From contig CBDCEX010000012.1 in assembly GCA_965216025.1 (NCBI GenBank), positions 230,592-294,591 on the forward strand: a DNA stretch of 64,000 nt. The letters run 5' to 3'. This DNA comes from JADFQT01 sp965216025 (GTDB lineage Bacteria > Chloroflexota > Dehalococcoidia > Lucifugimonadales > UBA3495). The translations under genes and the position numbers were made by a program. This document shows positions 16,825-27,128 of the stretch, in pieces. A model generated the notes under the pieces. The model was not told where the DNA came from, did no database searches, and saw only the letters and a list, made by a program, of their open reading frames with translations. Numbering within the stretch: position 1 is the stretch's first letter; every line of letters starts with the position of its first letter.

Positions 16825-17112
16825 TTACTGGGGAGTTGAGTCCCGCAGGTGCTGAATCAATTCTTCGGCAGATTCAAATGGCTCTGACAGTTCTCCCTCA
16901 CCTATCGCAACCTCCGCCTCCCGCTCCCGCTCCTGCCAATCCTGGCTCCAGAACCAGGCCTGATCCCGGGGTATTAGCTTCTGCGGCACCAGGTAAAGCG
17001 CATCGCCCCGAACCTGCACCTCCAGAAACTCCCCCGGCTGCAATCCCAGCTGTTGAAATGCCTCCTCCGGAATGGTTATCTGATGCTTGGGTCCGATGCG
17101 GGCCGTGCTCAT
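16825..17112 (-). CDS. AbrB/SpoVT-type antitoxin
   Basis: This 95-residue protein starts with a swapped-hairpin DNA-binding domain (STARIGPKHQITIPEEAFQQ, LQPGEFLEVQV), typical of AbrB/MazE-like antitoxins. An acidic C-terminal region (EREREAEVAIGEGELSEPFE) is suited to bind the basic toxin encoded immediately downstream. The pair probably autoregulates its own promoter upstream of 17112. Confidence 0.85.
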   Translation of the reverse strand: MSTARIGPKHQITIPEEAFQQLGLQPGEFLEVQVRGDALYLVPQKLIPRDQAWFWSQDWQEREREAEVAIGEGELSEPFESAEELIQHLRDSTPQ

Positions 17113-17303
17113 CGAGGTATCTCCTTACTTTCTTATTGTAAGGATAACACCTTGAGTGAAGTCGAGCAAGGGCATCTAAAGCTCATGCCGGGGCTAGGGA
17201 AACACGCTCGGTTAGATCTTCCGTCGGGGTAGCATCCGGTCATCGATGGAGTGGTAGAATGGCTCCAGCCTGCTAATCATCGCCACGAAAAGGAAGTCGA
17301 TAA

Positions 17304-19961
17304 ATGGTTTCCATAGCCTTTGAAAAGACCACCTTGTCCAATGGCCTGGACGTGATTATCCATGAGGATCACTCCATCCCGCTGGTGGCGGTCAACGTCT
17401 GGTATCACGTGGGCTCCAAGGACGAAGAGGTCGGACGCACCGGCTTCGCTCACCTCTTTGAGCACGTCATGTTCGAGGGCTCCAAGCACCATAACCGCAG
17501 CCATTTCGAGCCGCTCCAAAAGATCGGAGCCAACCTGAACGGCTCCACCACCTCCGACCGCACCAATTACTGGGAGGATGTGCCGTCCAACTATCTGGAG
17601 CTGGCTCTGTGGCTGGAGGCGGACCGCATGGGCTTTCTGGTGGACGCCCTGGACCAGCAGCGGTTCGATATCCAGCGAGACGTGGTTAAGAACGAACGGC
17701 GTCAGAGCTACGAGAACCGCCCCTATGGCATGGCCCATTGGCAGATACAGGAGGCCTTGTTTCCGCTTCCCCACCCCTATCATTGGATGACCATCGGCTC
17801 GCAGGAAGACCTGGACGCCGCCAGCCTGGACGACATTAAGGACTTTTTCCGGCGGTTCTATTCCCCATCCAACAGCAGCCTGGCCATTGCCGGAGATATG
17901 GACCCGAAGCTGACACTGGAGCTGGTAGAGAAATATTTCGGCGACTTGGCTCCCGCTCCATCGGTCCCCCGGGTTGGCCGCTTCGACTCCTCGTTGGGTG
18001 GCCGGGTTGAGCTGGAGATGCGCGACCGGGTGTCTCTGCCCCGGCTGTACATTGCCTGGCCGACGCCGCCGCACCTGGACCCCGACGATCCGGCGCTGGA
18101 GCTGCTGCGGGCGGTGCTTTCCGATGGGATGAGCTCGCGCCTTTACCGATCTTTGGTCTATGAAAAGCAGATCGCCCAGAGTGTGGGGGTCCGCTTCCAC
18201 GCCGCGGAGGTAGCCGGACAGTTCATTGTCGATGTCACCGCCGCCGAGGGGCACGACCTGGATGAGATGGAAGCGGCCGCGGAAGAGGTGCTGGCCAGCA
18301 TCAATACTAACCCGCCCAGCGATGAGGAGATTAGCCGGGTCAAGAACCGTCTGGAGGCCCAGCATTATCGTCAGCTGACTCATATCGGCGGCTTCGGCGG
18401 CCGGGCGGATGACCTCAACCACTTCAACGTGTTCGCCGGCGACCCGAACCGGCTCAATACCAGCATTGACGACTATATGAGCGTGGACCAAGAGGATATT
18501 CTGCGGGTAAGCCAGTCGGTATTGAACCAGCGGCAGGTGCGTCTACGGGTGCTTCCGGAGCGCTCTCTGAGTCCGGCAACCACCAATCTGGACCGCACCA
18601 TGATGCCGCCGCCGGCCAAAGAGCCGGTTTTCACTCCGCCGTTGCCGGAGCAGATGCAGCTGCCTAATGGGCTGAAAGTTGTAGTTGTGGAAAAGCATGA
18701 CATGCCGGTGGTCACCTTCGGCCTGGTGATTTCAGCCGGAGCAATCACCGACCCGTCAGATAAACCTGGTATCGCCGGCTTCACCGCGCAAATGTTGTCC
18801 GAAGGTACCGACACCCGGTCCAGTCTGGAAATCGCCGCGGCCTTTGAGTTCATCGGAGCCCGCCTTTCCGCTGAAACCCGCCGGGAAATAACCCTGCTCT
18901 CCACCGAAACCCTGAGCAAGCATTGGAAGAGGGCGCTGGAGCTGATGTCGGATGTGGTGCGCCATCCATCTTTCCCGCCCCACGAACTGGAGCGGGTGCG
19001 CCGGGAGCATCTTACCGACTTGCGGCGGGCCAAAGATGATGCGGGGTTCGTGGCCGAGCAGATCATGCCGGGCCTGGTTTTTGGGCGGGGAACCCAGTAC
19101 GGGCATTCCTCCATAGGCACCGAAGATTCAGTGGCTGCGTTGACCCGGGAAGACCTGGAAAGGCATTTCCAGGGGTTGTATGGCCCGCAGGGCGCCACCC
19201 TGGTGGTGGCAGGAGACGTCACCCTGGAAGAGGTGAGGCAGGAAGCCACGACCGCTTTCGGAGACTGGGATAACCCGGGTTCATCTATGGCGGTGGCAGG
19301 GAATTCAGCGCAGCCCGCATCCGACTCCACGACCATATACCTGGTGGACAAGCCCGGGGCGGCTCAGTCGGTGATCCAGGCCGGACAGGCGACTGTACCC
19401 AGAAGCCACCCGGACTACTTCCGAATGGTGCTGCTCAACTACGTATTTGGCGGTCAGTTCTCGGCTCGGCTGAACCAGAATCTGCGCCAAGACAAGGGCT
19501 ATAGCTACGGCTTTCACTCCAGTATCAACTGGTTCCACCAGCCTTCCGCGCTGGTTGCCAGTGGCAGTGTGCAGACCGGGGTAACCAAGGAATCCGTCGT
19601 GGAAATCCTTAAAGAGTTCCGGGATATTCACGGGCAGCGTCCTATCACCCGGGAAGAATTGGACTCCGCCCAGGCCGGCATGCTTCAGGGCCTGCCAGCC
19701 GGATTCGAACGGCCGGGGCAGATCATGGGCAGCCTGGTTCAAATGGTGTTGCACGACCTACCCAACGACTATTTCCGAACTGTTGGGCAGAGCCTCTCCG
19801 CAGTCAAGTTGGGTGAAGCCAATGGCGCGGGGCAGGAAAGAATAGACGCGGACAGCCTGGTGATCCTGGTTGTGGGCGACCGAGCGGCGATCGAAGCGGG
19901 CCTCAGGGAGCTGGACCTGCCGATGGCGATACTAAACGATGATGGCGGACCGGCCGCCTGA
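17304..19961 (+). CDS. M16 family zinc metalloprotease with two tandem M16 units
   Basis: This 885-residue protein has an active N-terminal half with the inverted zinc motif HLFEH (His50, Glu53, His54) and the distal Glu131 in VVKNERR. The C-terminal half (from about residue 445) repeats the M16 fold but lacks HxxEH, as in many two-unit pitrilysin-like peptidases. The GYSYGFHSS segment is the conserved substrate-pocket Arg/Tyr region. No signal peptide is seen. It stands alone as a transcription unit. Confidence 0.93.
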   Translation: MVSIAFEKTTLSNGLDVIIHEDHSIPLVAVNVWYHVGSKDEEVGRTGFAHLFEHVMFEGSKHHNRSHFEPLQKIGANLNGSTTSDRTNYWEDVPSNYLELALWLEADRMGFLVDALDQQRFDIQRDVVKNERRQSYENRPYGMAHWQIQEALFPLPHPYHWMTIGSQEDLDAASLDDIKDFFRRFYSPSNSSLAIAGDMDPKLTLELVEKYFGDLAPAPSVPRVGRFDSSLGGRVELEMRDRVSLPRLYIAWPTPPHLDPDDPALELLRAVLSDGMSSRLYRSLVYEKQIAQSVGVRFHAAEVAGQFIVDVTAAEGHDLDEMEAAAEEVLASINTNPPSDEEISRVKNRLEAQHYRQLTHIGGFGGRADDLNHFNVFAGDPNRLNTSIDDYMSVDQEDILRVSQSVLNQRQVRLRVLPERSLSPATTNLDRTMMPPPAKEPVFTPPLPEQMQLPNGLKVVVVEKHDMPVVTFGLVISAGAITDPSDKPGIAGFTAQMLSEGTDTRSSLEIAAAFEFIGARLSAETRREITLLSTETLSKHWKRALELMSDVVRHPSFPPHELERVRREHLTDLRRAKDDAGFVAEQIMPGLVFGRGTQYGHSSIGTEDSVAALTREDLERHFQGLYGPQGATLVVAGDVTLEEVRQEATTAFGDWDNPGSSMAVAGNSAQPASDSTTIYLVDKPGAAQSVIQAGQATVPRSHPDYFRMVLLNYVFGGQFSARLNQNLRQDKGYSYGFHSSINWFHQPSALVASGSVQTGVTKESVVEILKEFRDIHGQRPITREELDSAQAGMLQGLPAGFERPGQIMGSLVQMVLHDLPNDYFRTVGQSLSAVKLGEANGAGQERIDADSLVILVVGDRAAIEAGLRELDLPMAILNDDGGPAA

Positions 19962-20001
19962 GGGTCAAATCCCGGCCCCCCCAAGACTCAATTGGAGGGT
20001 G

Positions 20002-21730
20002 TTTAAGCCCGAATCCACCGATGGACACGGATGGACAGCGTGAGGACAACGGAAGGGGGGTGAGGGAGTACAGGCGCGATAATCCGGGCTCGAACTTGGG
20101 TAGACGGGAGGTTGGCGGGCGGTCTGCAGGCGCTTTTGGGGGCGCCGATGGCGGCTTACAGTGGCTGTGGCGAGCGAGATGGCGGGATAGGACACGGCAA
20201 GAGGCGCTCGCGGACTGGGCTAGCGCGAGTTTGCGGGGACGTTGGGTTGGCTGGCGGGTCAGTGGCGGACGGGCGCCGTCAGGCTGGGAGTGGAATGGCT
20301 CGCAGTCGGGCCAGGGCGCGGCTGAACTGCTCCTCCCAGGGCCAGCGCTTGGGAAGATGCAGGGTGATCCGGCGTGCCGAGCGGGTGAGCCGTCCGGCCA
20401 GGGTGAAGACCCGCCGCCGGAGGGTCTTGGTGGTCACGATCTGCTCACCCAGGCCGATGCGGGCTGTCCAGCGAGCCAGGTTGTGGGCCATCACCTGTAC
20501 CGCCAGCCAGGCGCCGTTGGGGGCGAAGCGGCCCGAGGGGAGATGGTTCAGCCCGACGCCGTACTTGAGGTCGCGTATCGCATTCTCGATCTCGGCGTGG
20601 CGGCGGTGGTCAGCCTCCAGTTCCAGGGTCTCCCCGTCCCGGTCGGTGATGAAGCCGTGATAGCTGTAGGTGGCGAAGAGAGCCAGTTGAGAACCGGGCG
20701 CCGGCTTCACCCGCCGGACGATGAGCCGTACCGGCGCGGCATCCGGCTCACTCTGGAAGGGGGTGTAGGTGGTTTCGGCCACATCGGCGGCGCCGTCCAT
20801 CCAGTAAGGAATCGGCGTCCAGGCATCTTCGGGTATCGCCTCGATGAGATTGTGCTGGCTTTTGTGCTGGCGGATGGTGATGGAGAAGCGGACATCCATC
20901 CGGCGGCAGACGGCGACCACGGCGTGGGTATAGAAGCCGCTGTCAGCCCGCATGGTGAGCTGCCCGCTGGCCCCGCCGCAGCGAACCCGGCTCACCGTCT
21001 CACGCAGGAAGTGGGCGGCGCCCCGGGCGGTGATGGCCCGGCCCTCGCGCAGGCGGGCCATCAGCACGTCGCCGGTTCCGGCGGCGACGGCCAGCAGTGG
21101 GTGATAGCCCCGCGCGCCGGTATAGCCGTGATGGCGGGCGCCCTCCTTGGCCAGTCCGTAAGGCTCGCAGATCGTCGAATCAAGGTCGATGGTGAATGGC
21201 GCGTCGCCGGGTCCGGCGCCGGCCTTCCAGGCCCGGGCCAGCAACTCGCGGCTCACCCCGTCCAGCTGGCGGACGTGGCCCCAGGTGAAGCTGCGCAGGA
21301 AGGTGCCCAGGGTGGATGGCGCTTTGACTACGCAGCCGAGAGCGCAGGCCGTCCTGCCGGTGCGCAACGCATCGGCGTCGTCGATGCAGTCGCCGCCCGC
21401 CAGCGCCGAGGCGACCAGCGTCATTATCTTGTCGCCGGTGTTGGCTCGGCCTGGGGCCCGGCCCAGGTCCAGGTGCCGGTCAACCAGTTGGGAAAGGCCG
21501 AGGTGCAAGGCCAAGGTGGCGGGAAGAATCAGCCCGGCATTGTTGACCAGGCGGTGGTCGTCGAAGGCGATGTGGATGCCGTCGGGTTGGTTGCGTGGTA
21601 GCATCTATTGGGTGCTCCTTGTTTCTGGTCGGTTTTCTGTTTCAAAACCATTATCCCAGATTCAGAGGCGCACCCTTTTGTTTCTTCAGCAGGCCTCTCA
21701 CACGCCCCCGTTCGGTGGATTGGGGTTAAA
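20002..21730 (-). mobile_element. IS1380-family element 1
   Basis: Imperfect terminal repeats tttaagcccgaatccaccga (left) and, inward, tttaaccccaatccaccga (right) bracket the transposase. Ends are uncertain by a few bases and no target duplication is clear. About 260 bp between the left end and the transposase stop hold no gene. Confidence 0.75.
20279..21604 (-). CDS. IS1380-family transposase, element 1
   Basis: This 441-residue DDE transposase has family features: LPATLALHLGLSQLVD near the N terminus, the first catalytic Asp in FTIDLDSTICEPYG, YTGARGYHPLLAV, the second Asp in MRADSGFYT, and the Glu-bearing HRRHAEIENAIRDLKYGVGL. It has no stops or shifts. It is not closely related to the second IS1380 transposase at 40677. 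Confidence 0.92.
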   Translation of the reverse strand: MLPRNQPDGIHIAFDDHRLVNNAGLILPATLALHLGLSQLVDRHLDLGRAPGRANTGDKIMTLVASALAGGDCIDDADALRTGRTACALGCVVKAPSTLGTFLRSFTWGHVRQLDGVSRELLARAWKAGAGPGDAPFTIDLDSTICEPYGLAKEGARHHGYTGARGYHPLLAVAAGTGDVLMARLREGRAITARGAAHFLRETVSRVRCGGASGQLTMRADSGFYTHAVVAVCRRMDVRFSITIRQHKSQHNLIEAIPEDAWTPIPYWMDGAADVAETTYTPFQSEPDAAPVRLIVRRVKPAPGSQLALFATYSYHGFITDRDGETLELEADHRRHAEIENAIRDLKYGVGLNHLPSGRFAPNGAWLAVQVMAHNLARWTARIGLGEQIVTTKTLRRRVFTLAGRLTRSARRITLHLPKRWPWEEQFSRALARLRAIPLPA

Positions 21731-21787
21731 AGGCCTGGCGCATTGTCCGCGCTGGAATAGAAGATTCCACATCCTGGTATCGCCTGC

Positions 21788-21882
21788 TAATAGCACCTTC
21801 TCCCTTGATGGGAGAAGGTTGGGATGAGGGTGATACCCCTCACCTCACTCCTCTCCCACAAGGGGAGAGGAAGCCGAAGCCC
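21788..21882. repeat. Dispersed repeat family R2, copy 1
   Basis: Two G/C hairpins (ccttctcccttgatgggagaagg and cctctcccacaaggggagagg) are joined by gggatgagggtgatacccctcacctcact. A reverse copy lies at 33398-33503. The following 279 bp up to the HtrA gene show nothing. Confidence 0.85.
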
Positions 21883-22161
21883 AAACCGGGATTACATCTT
21901 GAGCCTGGATGTCAAAAATCTTTTTAAACACCTCCTTAGCTGGACTTTGTACATTCGAGCCGCGTAGGTGGGCGTATCTGTGAGGCGGTCGTATAGGGGG
22001 GCTGGGACTTTTTCACTGTCGCTGTCGCGCCTAGACATTGAAAAACCCCCAGACGACATCCACAGATGGCGGCGCACTAATTCCATCGTTACTGGTTTAT
22101 GGTTACTGGCTTTTGTACAAAGTCGAGCTTAGGAGAAAAGCCAGGCTTTCCTTTCACTCGC

Positions 22162-23457
22162 TTAGACTCGTGGCCGCTCTTTTAGGACTAAGGGCAATGT
22201 CAATTTGCTCCCTTTCCGGAATAGCTGCACCCGGATCTCCTGTCTGGGCTTAAACTCCTGGCGTAACAGCCGCGTCAAGACTCGGGTCGTGTCCACTTTA
22301 TGCCCATTCATGGAAAGGATGATATCCCCGGGTTGGATGCCGGCTTGATCGGACGGCCCATCCTTGAACAGCTTCACCACCACCGCTCCTTCCCTTATCG
22401 GCAGTCCCACTTCGGCGACCCGCTTTGGGTCCAAATCCTCCAGGAAAGCTCCCATCCATGACCAGCGGACCCGACCCAATTCTAGTATTTGGTCAGAAAT
22501 CAGGCTCGCGGATTCCATGTTGATCGCGAAGCCCACCCCTTCGACCCGCGTGCCGTCCTGGGAGAAACGCTGCACCGCCGTATTGATGCCCACCAATTCC
22601 CCATTGAGATTCAAGAGCCCCCCCCCGCTGCTGCCGGGGTTGATCACCGTATCCGTCTGGATCAGGTTGTAAAGGGTAATTTCTGGGCTAACGTCCAAAG
22701 AGCGGCCCAGGGCAGAAACTACTCCCACCGTAACGGTGGGACCGCCGGGCAGCGCCAGTGCGTTGCCAATGGCGATAACCCAATCCCCTACCCGCGGGGA
22801 TGCCCCCGAGCTTAACGGCAGATGCGGGTAATTGCTCCCGGGGAGCTGCAGTACGGCCAGGTCCGACATGGGGTCTGCCCCTATAATCGTCGCCTTTTCC
22901 TGGCTGCCATCGTCCATCGTTACCGTGATGGTGGTAGCTCGGTCGACCACATGGGTGTTGGTTAGCACCAGCCCCTTGGCGTCAAATATTACGCCGGTAC
23001 CGTTGCCAAATACCGAATAGACGTCCCCGTAAACCCCTCTTATGCGTGCTTCCGCAACGATAGAAACGACCGCTGGGCGAGCTATTTCCACGGTGTCCGC
23101 TACGTTCAACAGCTGCATTTGGAGTGGGACCGGCTTCGGCTCATCTTCCGGCTTATTTTCCGGGACCGGCTGGTTGCTTTCAGAAGCCGGCTAGGATTCC
23201 GGCTGGACGGTGGGTTCCACCTCAGCATTCGCGGAAACTATTCCTGCGGTGTTGGGAGGGTCCGATGCAGGAATAATGGCCTGGCTGTTTGTCTGGACCG
23301 GGTTGGGCTGCACCGGTTGGGCCGGCGCTTCTTGGGCCGCACAGGCGAACAAAAATAAAGTCAACAGCGCCGCCAGCCAGAACAGTTGACGTCCCAGAAG
23401 CAAACCGTGGGAATGAGGAAACCGGGGCATTTCTTGATTGCCCAAAACTTCTTCCAT
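22162..23457 (-). CDS. HtrA/DegP-like serine protease lipoprotein, interrupted by in-frame TAG
   Basis: The frame from 23457 encodes a lipoprotein signal (LAALLTLFLFAC lipobox), a Pro-rich linker and a trypsin-like domain with the His/Asp/Ser triad in TNTHVV, MSDLAVL and NPGSSGGGLL. It ends with a PDZ domain (GAVVVKLFKDGPSDQAGI). A TAG at 23191-23193, after residue 88, interrupts the linker (VQPES-TAG-PASESNQ), and the frame is otherwise continuous. CAG to TAG is the simplest change. Without readthrough the protease would start near MQLLNVADTV and lose its export signal. A GAGGCGG Shine-Dalgarno supports the 23457 start. Confidence 0.82.
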
Positions 23458-23481
23458 TAAATTACCGCCTCAAATTACTGA

Positions 23482-24228
23482 CTAAACTACCGGAGAATTT
23501 TGGAATTGCCGTATCGCCATTCGCTGGGCGTGAAACAGGGGCTCCACGCCGCGAGAAGCCAGCGACAGTATTTCAGCCACCCTTTGCCTCGGAAAGGGTG
23601 CGCCTTCGGTGGCTCCCTGCAGCTCCACCAGCTCCCCCGGCTCGGTCAGCACAACGTTGAAATCAACCTGGGCGCGGAAGTCTTCCCGATAGCACAGGTC
23701 GAGCATGAGCTGTTCGTCCACCAGGCCGACACTGATCGCTGCTACCGGCTGGCGCAGCGGCAACCGGTTCAGCACTCCCTGGTCGACCAGCATCTGCAGC
23801 GCCTGGTGCAGGGCTACGTAGGCTCCGGTGATGGCCGCGGTTCGGGTTCCGCCGTCGGCTTGAATCACGTCACAGTCGATCTGGACCGTTCTCTCTCCCA
23901 AACCGGTCATGTCGGTGATGGCCCGCAGGGAACGGCCAATTAGCCGCTGTATTTCCTGGGAGCGGCCGCTGGCCCCGCCGCGCTCCCGGCTGGTGCGGGT
24001 GTTGGTGGACCGGGGCAGCATATTATATTCGGCGGTCACCCAGCCCCGTCCCTGGCCCCGTAAAAAGGGAGGCACCCGCTCTTCCAGAGAGGCGGCGCAG
24101 AGGACCTTGGTGAGACCGACTTCGATCAGCGCCGAGCCTTCAGCGAACCTCTGGTAGCCGGGCGTGATGGTGGTCGTTCTCGGTTCGTCCCACCGGCGGC
24201 CATCGGATCTGGGAGAGGATTTTTCCAA
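23482..24228 (-). CDS. rph: Ribonuclease PH
   Basis: This 248-residue protein is a phosphorolytic 3'-5' exoribonuclease that trims tRNA 3' ends. It starts SPRSDGRRWDEPR, followed by GSALIEVGLTKVLC, GRGWVTAEYNMLPRST, RSQEIQRLIGRSLR, CDVIQADGGTRTAAITGAYVAL and a C-terminal GATEGAPFPRQRVAEIL, all canonical. The length is normal. It lies directly upstream of the HtrA gene in the same direction, with a 24-bp gap. Confidence 0.97.
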   Translation of the reverse strand: MEKSSPRSDGRRWDEPRTTTITPGYQRFAEGSALIEVGLTKVLCAASLEERVPPFLRGQGRGWVTAEYNMLPRSTNTRTSRERGGASGRSQEIQRLIGRSLRAITDMTGLGERTVQIDCDVIQADGGTRTAAITGAYVALHQALQMLVDQGVLNRLPLRQPVAAISVGLVDEQLMLDLCYREDFRAQVDFNVVLTEPGELVELQGATEGAPFPRQRVAEILSLASRGVEPLFHAQRMAIRQFQNSPVV

Positions 24229-24345
24229 TTCTGCACCATGCCAGCCCGGATAAGCTCGATGTAAACCCAGGGATAGTATACTGTTTTGGAGCAGGGTGCT
24301 ACCAGGCTAATGACCCCCGATGAAATTACTAAACTTGAGAGATCC

Positions 24346-24391
24346 AAATCCCCCTATATCCCCCTTTGCAAAGGGGGATATAGGGGGATTT
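24346..24391. repeat. Perfect 46-bp palindrome (REP-like)
   Basis: aaatccccctatatccccc, then tttg|caaa at the centre, then the exact inverse arm. It lies in the gap between rph and comEC. Related copies are at 35546 and, degraded, at 8407; a similar segment is inside the gene at 4646. Confidence 0.9.
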
Positions 24392-24465
24392 CCCCAAACG
24401 GCGCTGCCTCCGACTGGGTTTAGCTATTGATTCAAGACTCAGTAAGAGAACCGGTGAGCGCGGGC

Positions 24466-27125
24466 TCATCTTTGAGTATTCACCCAAAGGGTGGTCCCGT
24501 CGCTGATCACCTCGGTGTCTCCGTTTTGGTCGGTCCGGTAGATATTACGGTCTCCCACTATTTGCTGCAACCTATTTACTACCTCGGCATGGGGATGCCC
24601 ATACCGATTATTCGCGCCCGCGGATATTATTGCCAGAGAGGGCTGGACTTGCTGCAGGAAAGGCACGGCGGTGGAGGTTTTGCTGCCATGATGCGCTATT
24701 TTCAGCACGTCACTCCTTATTGGGGCCGAAGCATCCAGCAAGCGGCGCTCCGCCTCCGCCTCGATGTCTGCGGTTAAGAGAATGCTCACCTCACGGTAAA
24801 CCAGCCGCAGAACCAACCCGTCATTATTGGCATCGGTAGATCTTCCGGGTGCCGCTGCCTCCGGCGGGTGCAAGACCTCCAGGCTGACGTCTTGGTCCAA
24901 GTGGATCCGGTAGCCGTCGAAAAGCCGGATGGGGAGGATTTCATGCCGTTCCAGGGTTCTTTGCCACTGGGGGTACAACGCCGCATGTTCGTCCGGCCGG
25001 CCGACCAATACGTCCTCCACCCGGTAGCGATTTAACACTTGCAGCAACCCCCGGCTATGGTCAGCATCCAGATGGGTCAAGGCCACCAGGTCCAGGCTCC
25101 GGTCCATCGGTGAAAGTATGCCGGATAGGGCTCGAGTGGCGCTTTCGGCCTCCGGACCTCCATCCACCAGCACCTGCCGACCGCTGGGAGTAACTATGAG
25201 AATGCTGTCTCCCTGGCCTACGTCGAAGAAATGAACGTGCAGCAGACCGTCGGCTCCAAGGCTGGATCTAACCAGGAGGATTATTCCAATGGAGCTGAGC
25301 ATCAAGATGCCGGCGGCAATTCCCAAAGCTCTATCCTTCCAGGTACGGGGACTCCAGGTACGGGGACTCCAGTTTCCTGTACCCCCAACCTTTGCCAAGG
25401 ACAGCAACGAAATGCGAGGACCCCCCAGCCTTCTCAAACGCCCGGTCAGCTCCGGCAAAAAGAGCAGGCCCCCCAGAACCAGGTGCCAGCTCCAAATGAA
25501 GGGCTTGCCGATCCAGGCGCCGGAGATGGTCGTGTCGGGACCGTGGGATACCAGCAACAGCAGGTAGGACAGGGGCAGCCAAGCCACCCAGCCGAAAACC
25601 TGGCCCAGCAGGGGATGAATTAACCCGGCCCCGGCCGAAACCAGGGAGCTTACCAGCAGGACGGGCAGGGAGGGCAAGGCCAGCAGCGTTACAAAAATGC
25701 CGAAAAGGGGCACGCGGTTGAAATGGAAGGCAACCAGGGGGAAGGTGGCCAGGGATACCAGCAGGGCCGCCGCCGTCCCGCCGAGGATATATCTCAGAAG
25801 TGGCGACGCCCAGCCGTTGGCAAAGATTCTGGTGATCGCCATTTTTCCCCGCAGCCTGACCTGAAACGACCCACACAGCTGCAATGCCCCAGCAATGCCG
25901 CCATAGCCGCAAAGCTAAGCTGGAAGGATACCTGGGTCAGCACCTAGAAGTCTGGCCGGAAACCCCGATTCTCCCCAAACCGTCGTTTTCAAAACGTCGA
26001 TTATCGATGCAATAGCGGGTATTTCAACGTAATACATGTATTACTGTGCCGCATAAGACTGGAATACGTCTGATTGGCGTAGCGCAAAACCCGGCCAATG
26101 GCTTTCCGGCCAGACTTCTAGGGATTCCAGGCGGTCATCAATGCCCCGGCTAGGGCCAGGGCCGGCAATATGCTGCGGGGCCTCCCCAATGCCAGGGCTG
26201 CCAGCAGCACGGAGCCCATGATGGCGGCTCGTAACGCGGAGGGGGGCAGACCGCTGATGGCGACGTAGACCCAGATTGCCGATAGAGGCAGCAGTAAGTA
26301 AATTTGCCGCTGCCGGCCCAGCACCTCTCCCGCCACTCCCAGGGTCAGGAGCAGCAATACCCCCACGTGCATCCCGGAAATGGCCAGCAGGTGAGATGTG
26401 CCGGTGGTGCGGAATCGATCGGCCAAGTTTCCGGTTATCCGTCCTCGCTGTCCCAGCAATAATGCCCGGGCAAGCGAGGATTGGGGTTCAGGAAGGGCGG
26501 ATTCCAGGCTCCGCGCCAAGTGGCGCCGCACCGCGTAAATTTGGGCGAGACCGGGCAAACCCCCGCCTTCTGCCACCAGCTCGGATTGGCGCGCCCAGAG
26601 AATCCCCTGGATATCCAGGCTGGCCAGGTAGGCTGGATAGTCGAAATCCCCAATAGGTTGGGGCTGCTGCAAATTCCCGGTCAGGTTGAGCTGGTCCCCG
26701 TAGCGGAAGTAGGGATAACTGCGTTCCATTACCAGAACGGCAGGAGGATCGGCGTGCACCAGGGCTCTGCCTTCCTGTAGTAAAGGGCCGGCTCCTCGGT
26801 CGATGGACTCTACCGCCAGCTCAAATTTGACTCGACGGGCGGTAGGTTTCGGATCACTGACGATGCGCCCGCTGAGGGATACCTGTTGTTGCTCCTGAAC
26901 CGTCAGCGGCGGTTCGGGCAGGCCGGACACCTGGAGACGCCAGAAGCCCAGCAGGAAGAGCCCCAACACTATTAAGATTCCGGGGGAACGCCCGTAAATG
27001 CGGAGCAGGAATGCCACTGGCACTGTGGCCAAGGCCAGCAGGAACACCGGCCAGGGATCGGCGGAGTAACGCAGCCCCACCAGCAGACCGGCCAGCCACG
27101 CCGCTGCCAGCAGGGCCAGGGTCAT
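24466..27125 (-). pseudogene. comEC: ComEC/Rec2 DNA-uptake channel, disrupted by MITE copy 2 and a frameshift
   Basis: The N-terminal part (27125-26118, 335 residues) has membrane helices, an OB-like DUF4131 region and the competence-domain motif TGTSHLLAISGMHVGV. It stops at TAG within the CTAG bordering the MITE. Past the MITE the same frame gives VLTQVSFQLSFAAMAALLG, the next ComEC motif. One missing base in a C4 run (25887-25890, plus strand) then shifts to the frame of the remaining 470 residues: more helices and the beta-lactamase-like domain with FDVGQGDS, LTHLDADHSRGL and KIAHHGSKTS. The channel would import single-stranded DNA during transformation. Confidence 0.9.
25944..26121 (-). 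mobile_element. MITE family M1, copy 2, inside comEC
   Basis: A 170-bp body (25948-26117) has the same terminal repeats as copies 1 and 3, in reverse orientation, with CTAG at both borders. It separates the two halves of comEC. Confidence 0.92.
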
Positions 27126-27128
27126 GGC

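Noticed and set aside
17277..18491. Long minus-strand open frame inside the M16 protease gene
   Set aside because: The plus strand carries an unambiguous M16 protease; the antisense frame has no recognisable features or ribosome-binding site.
20021..21601. Long plus-strand open frame (526 codons) opposite the IS1380 transposase
   Set aside because: It is Gly/Ala/Arg-rich shadow translation of a clear IS1380 transposase on the other strand, with no domain of its own.
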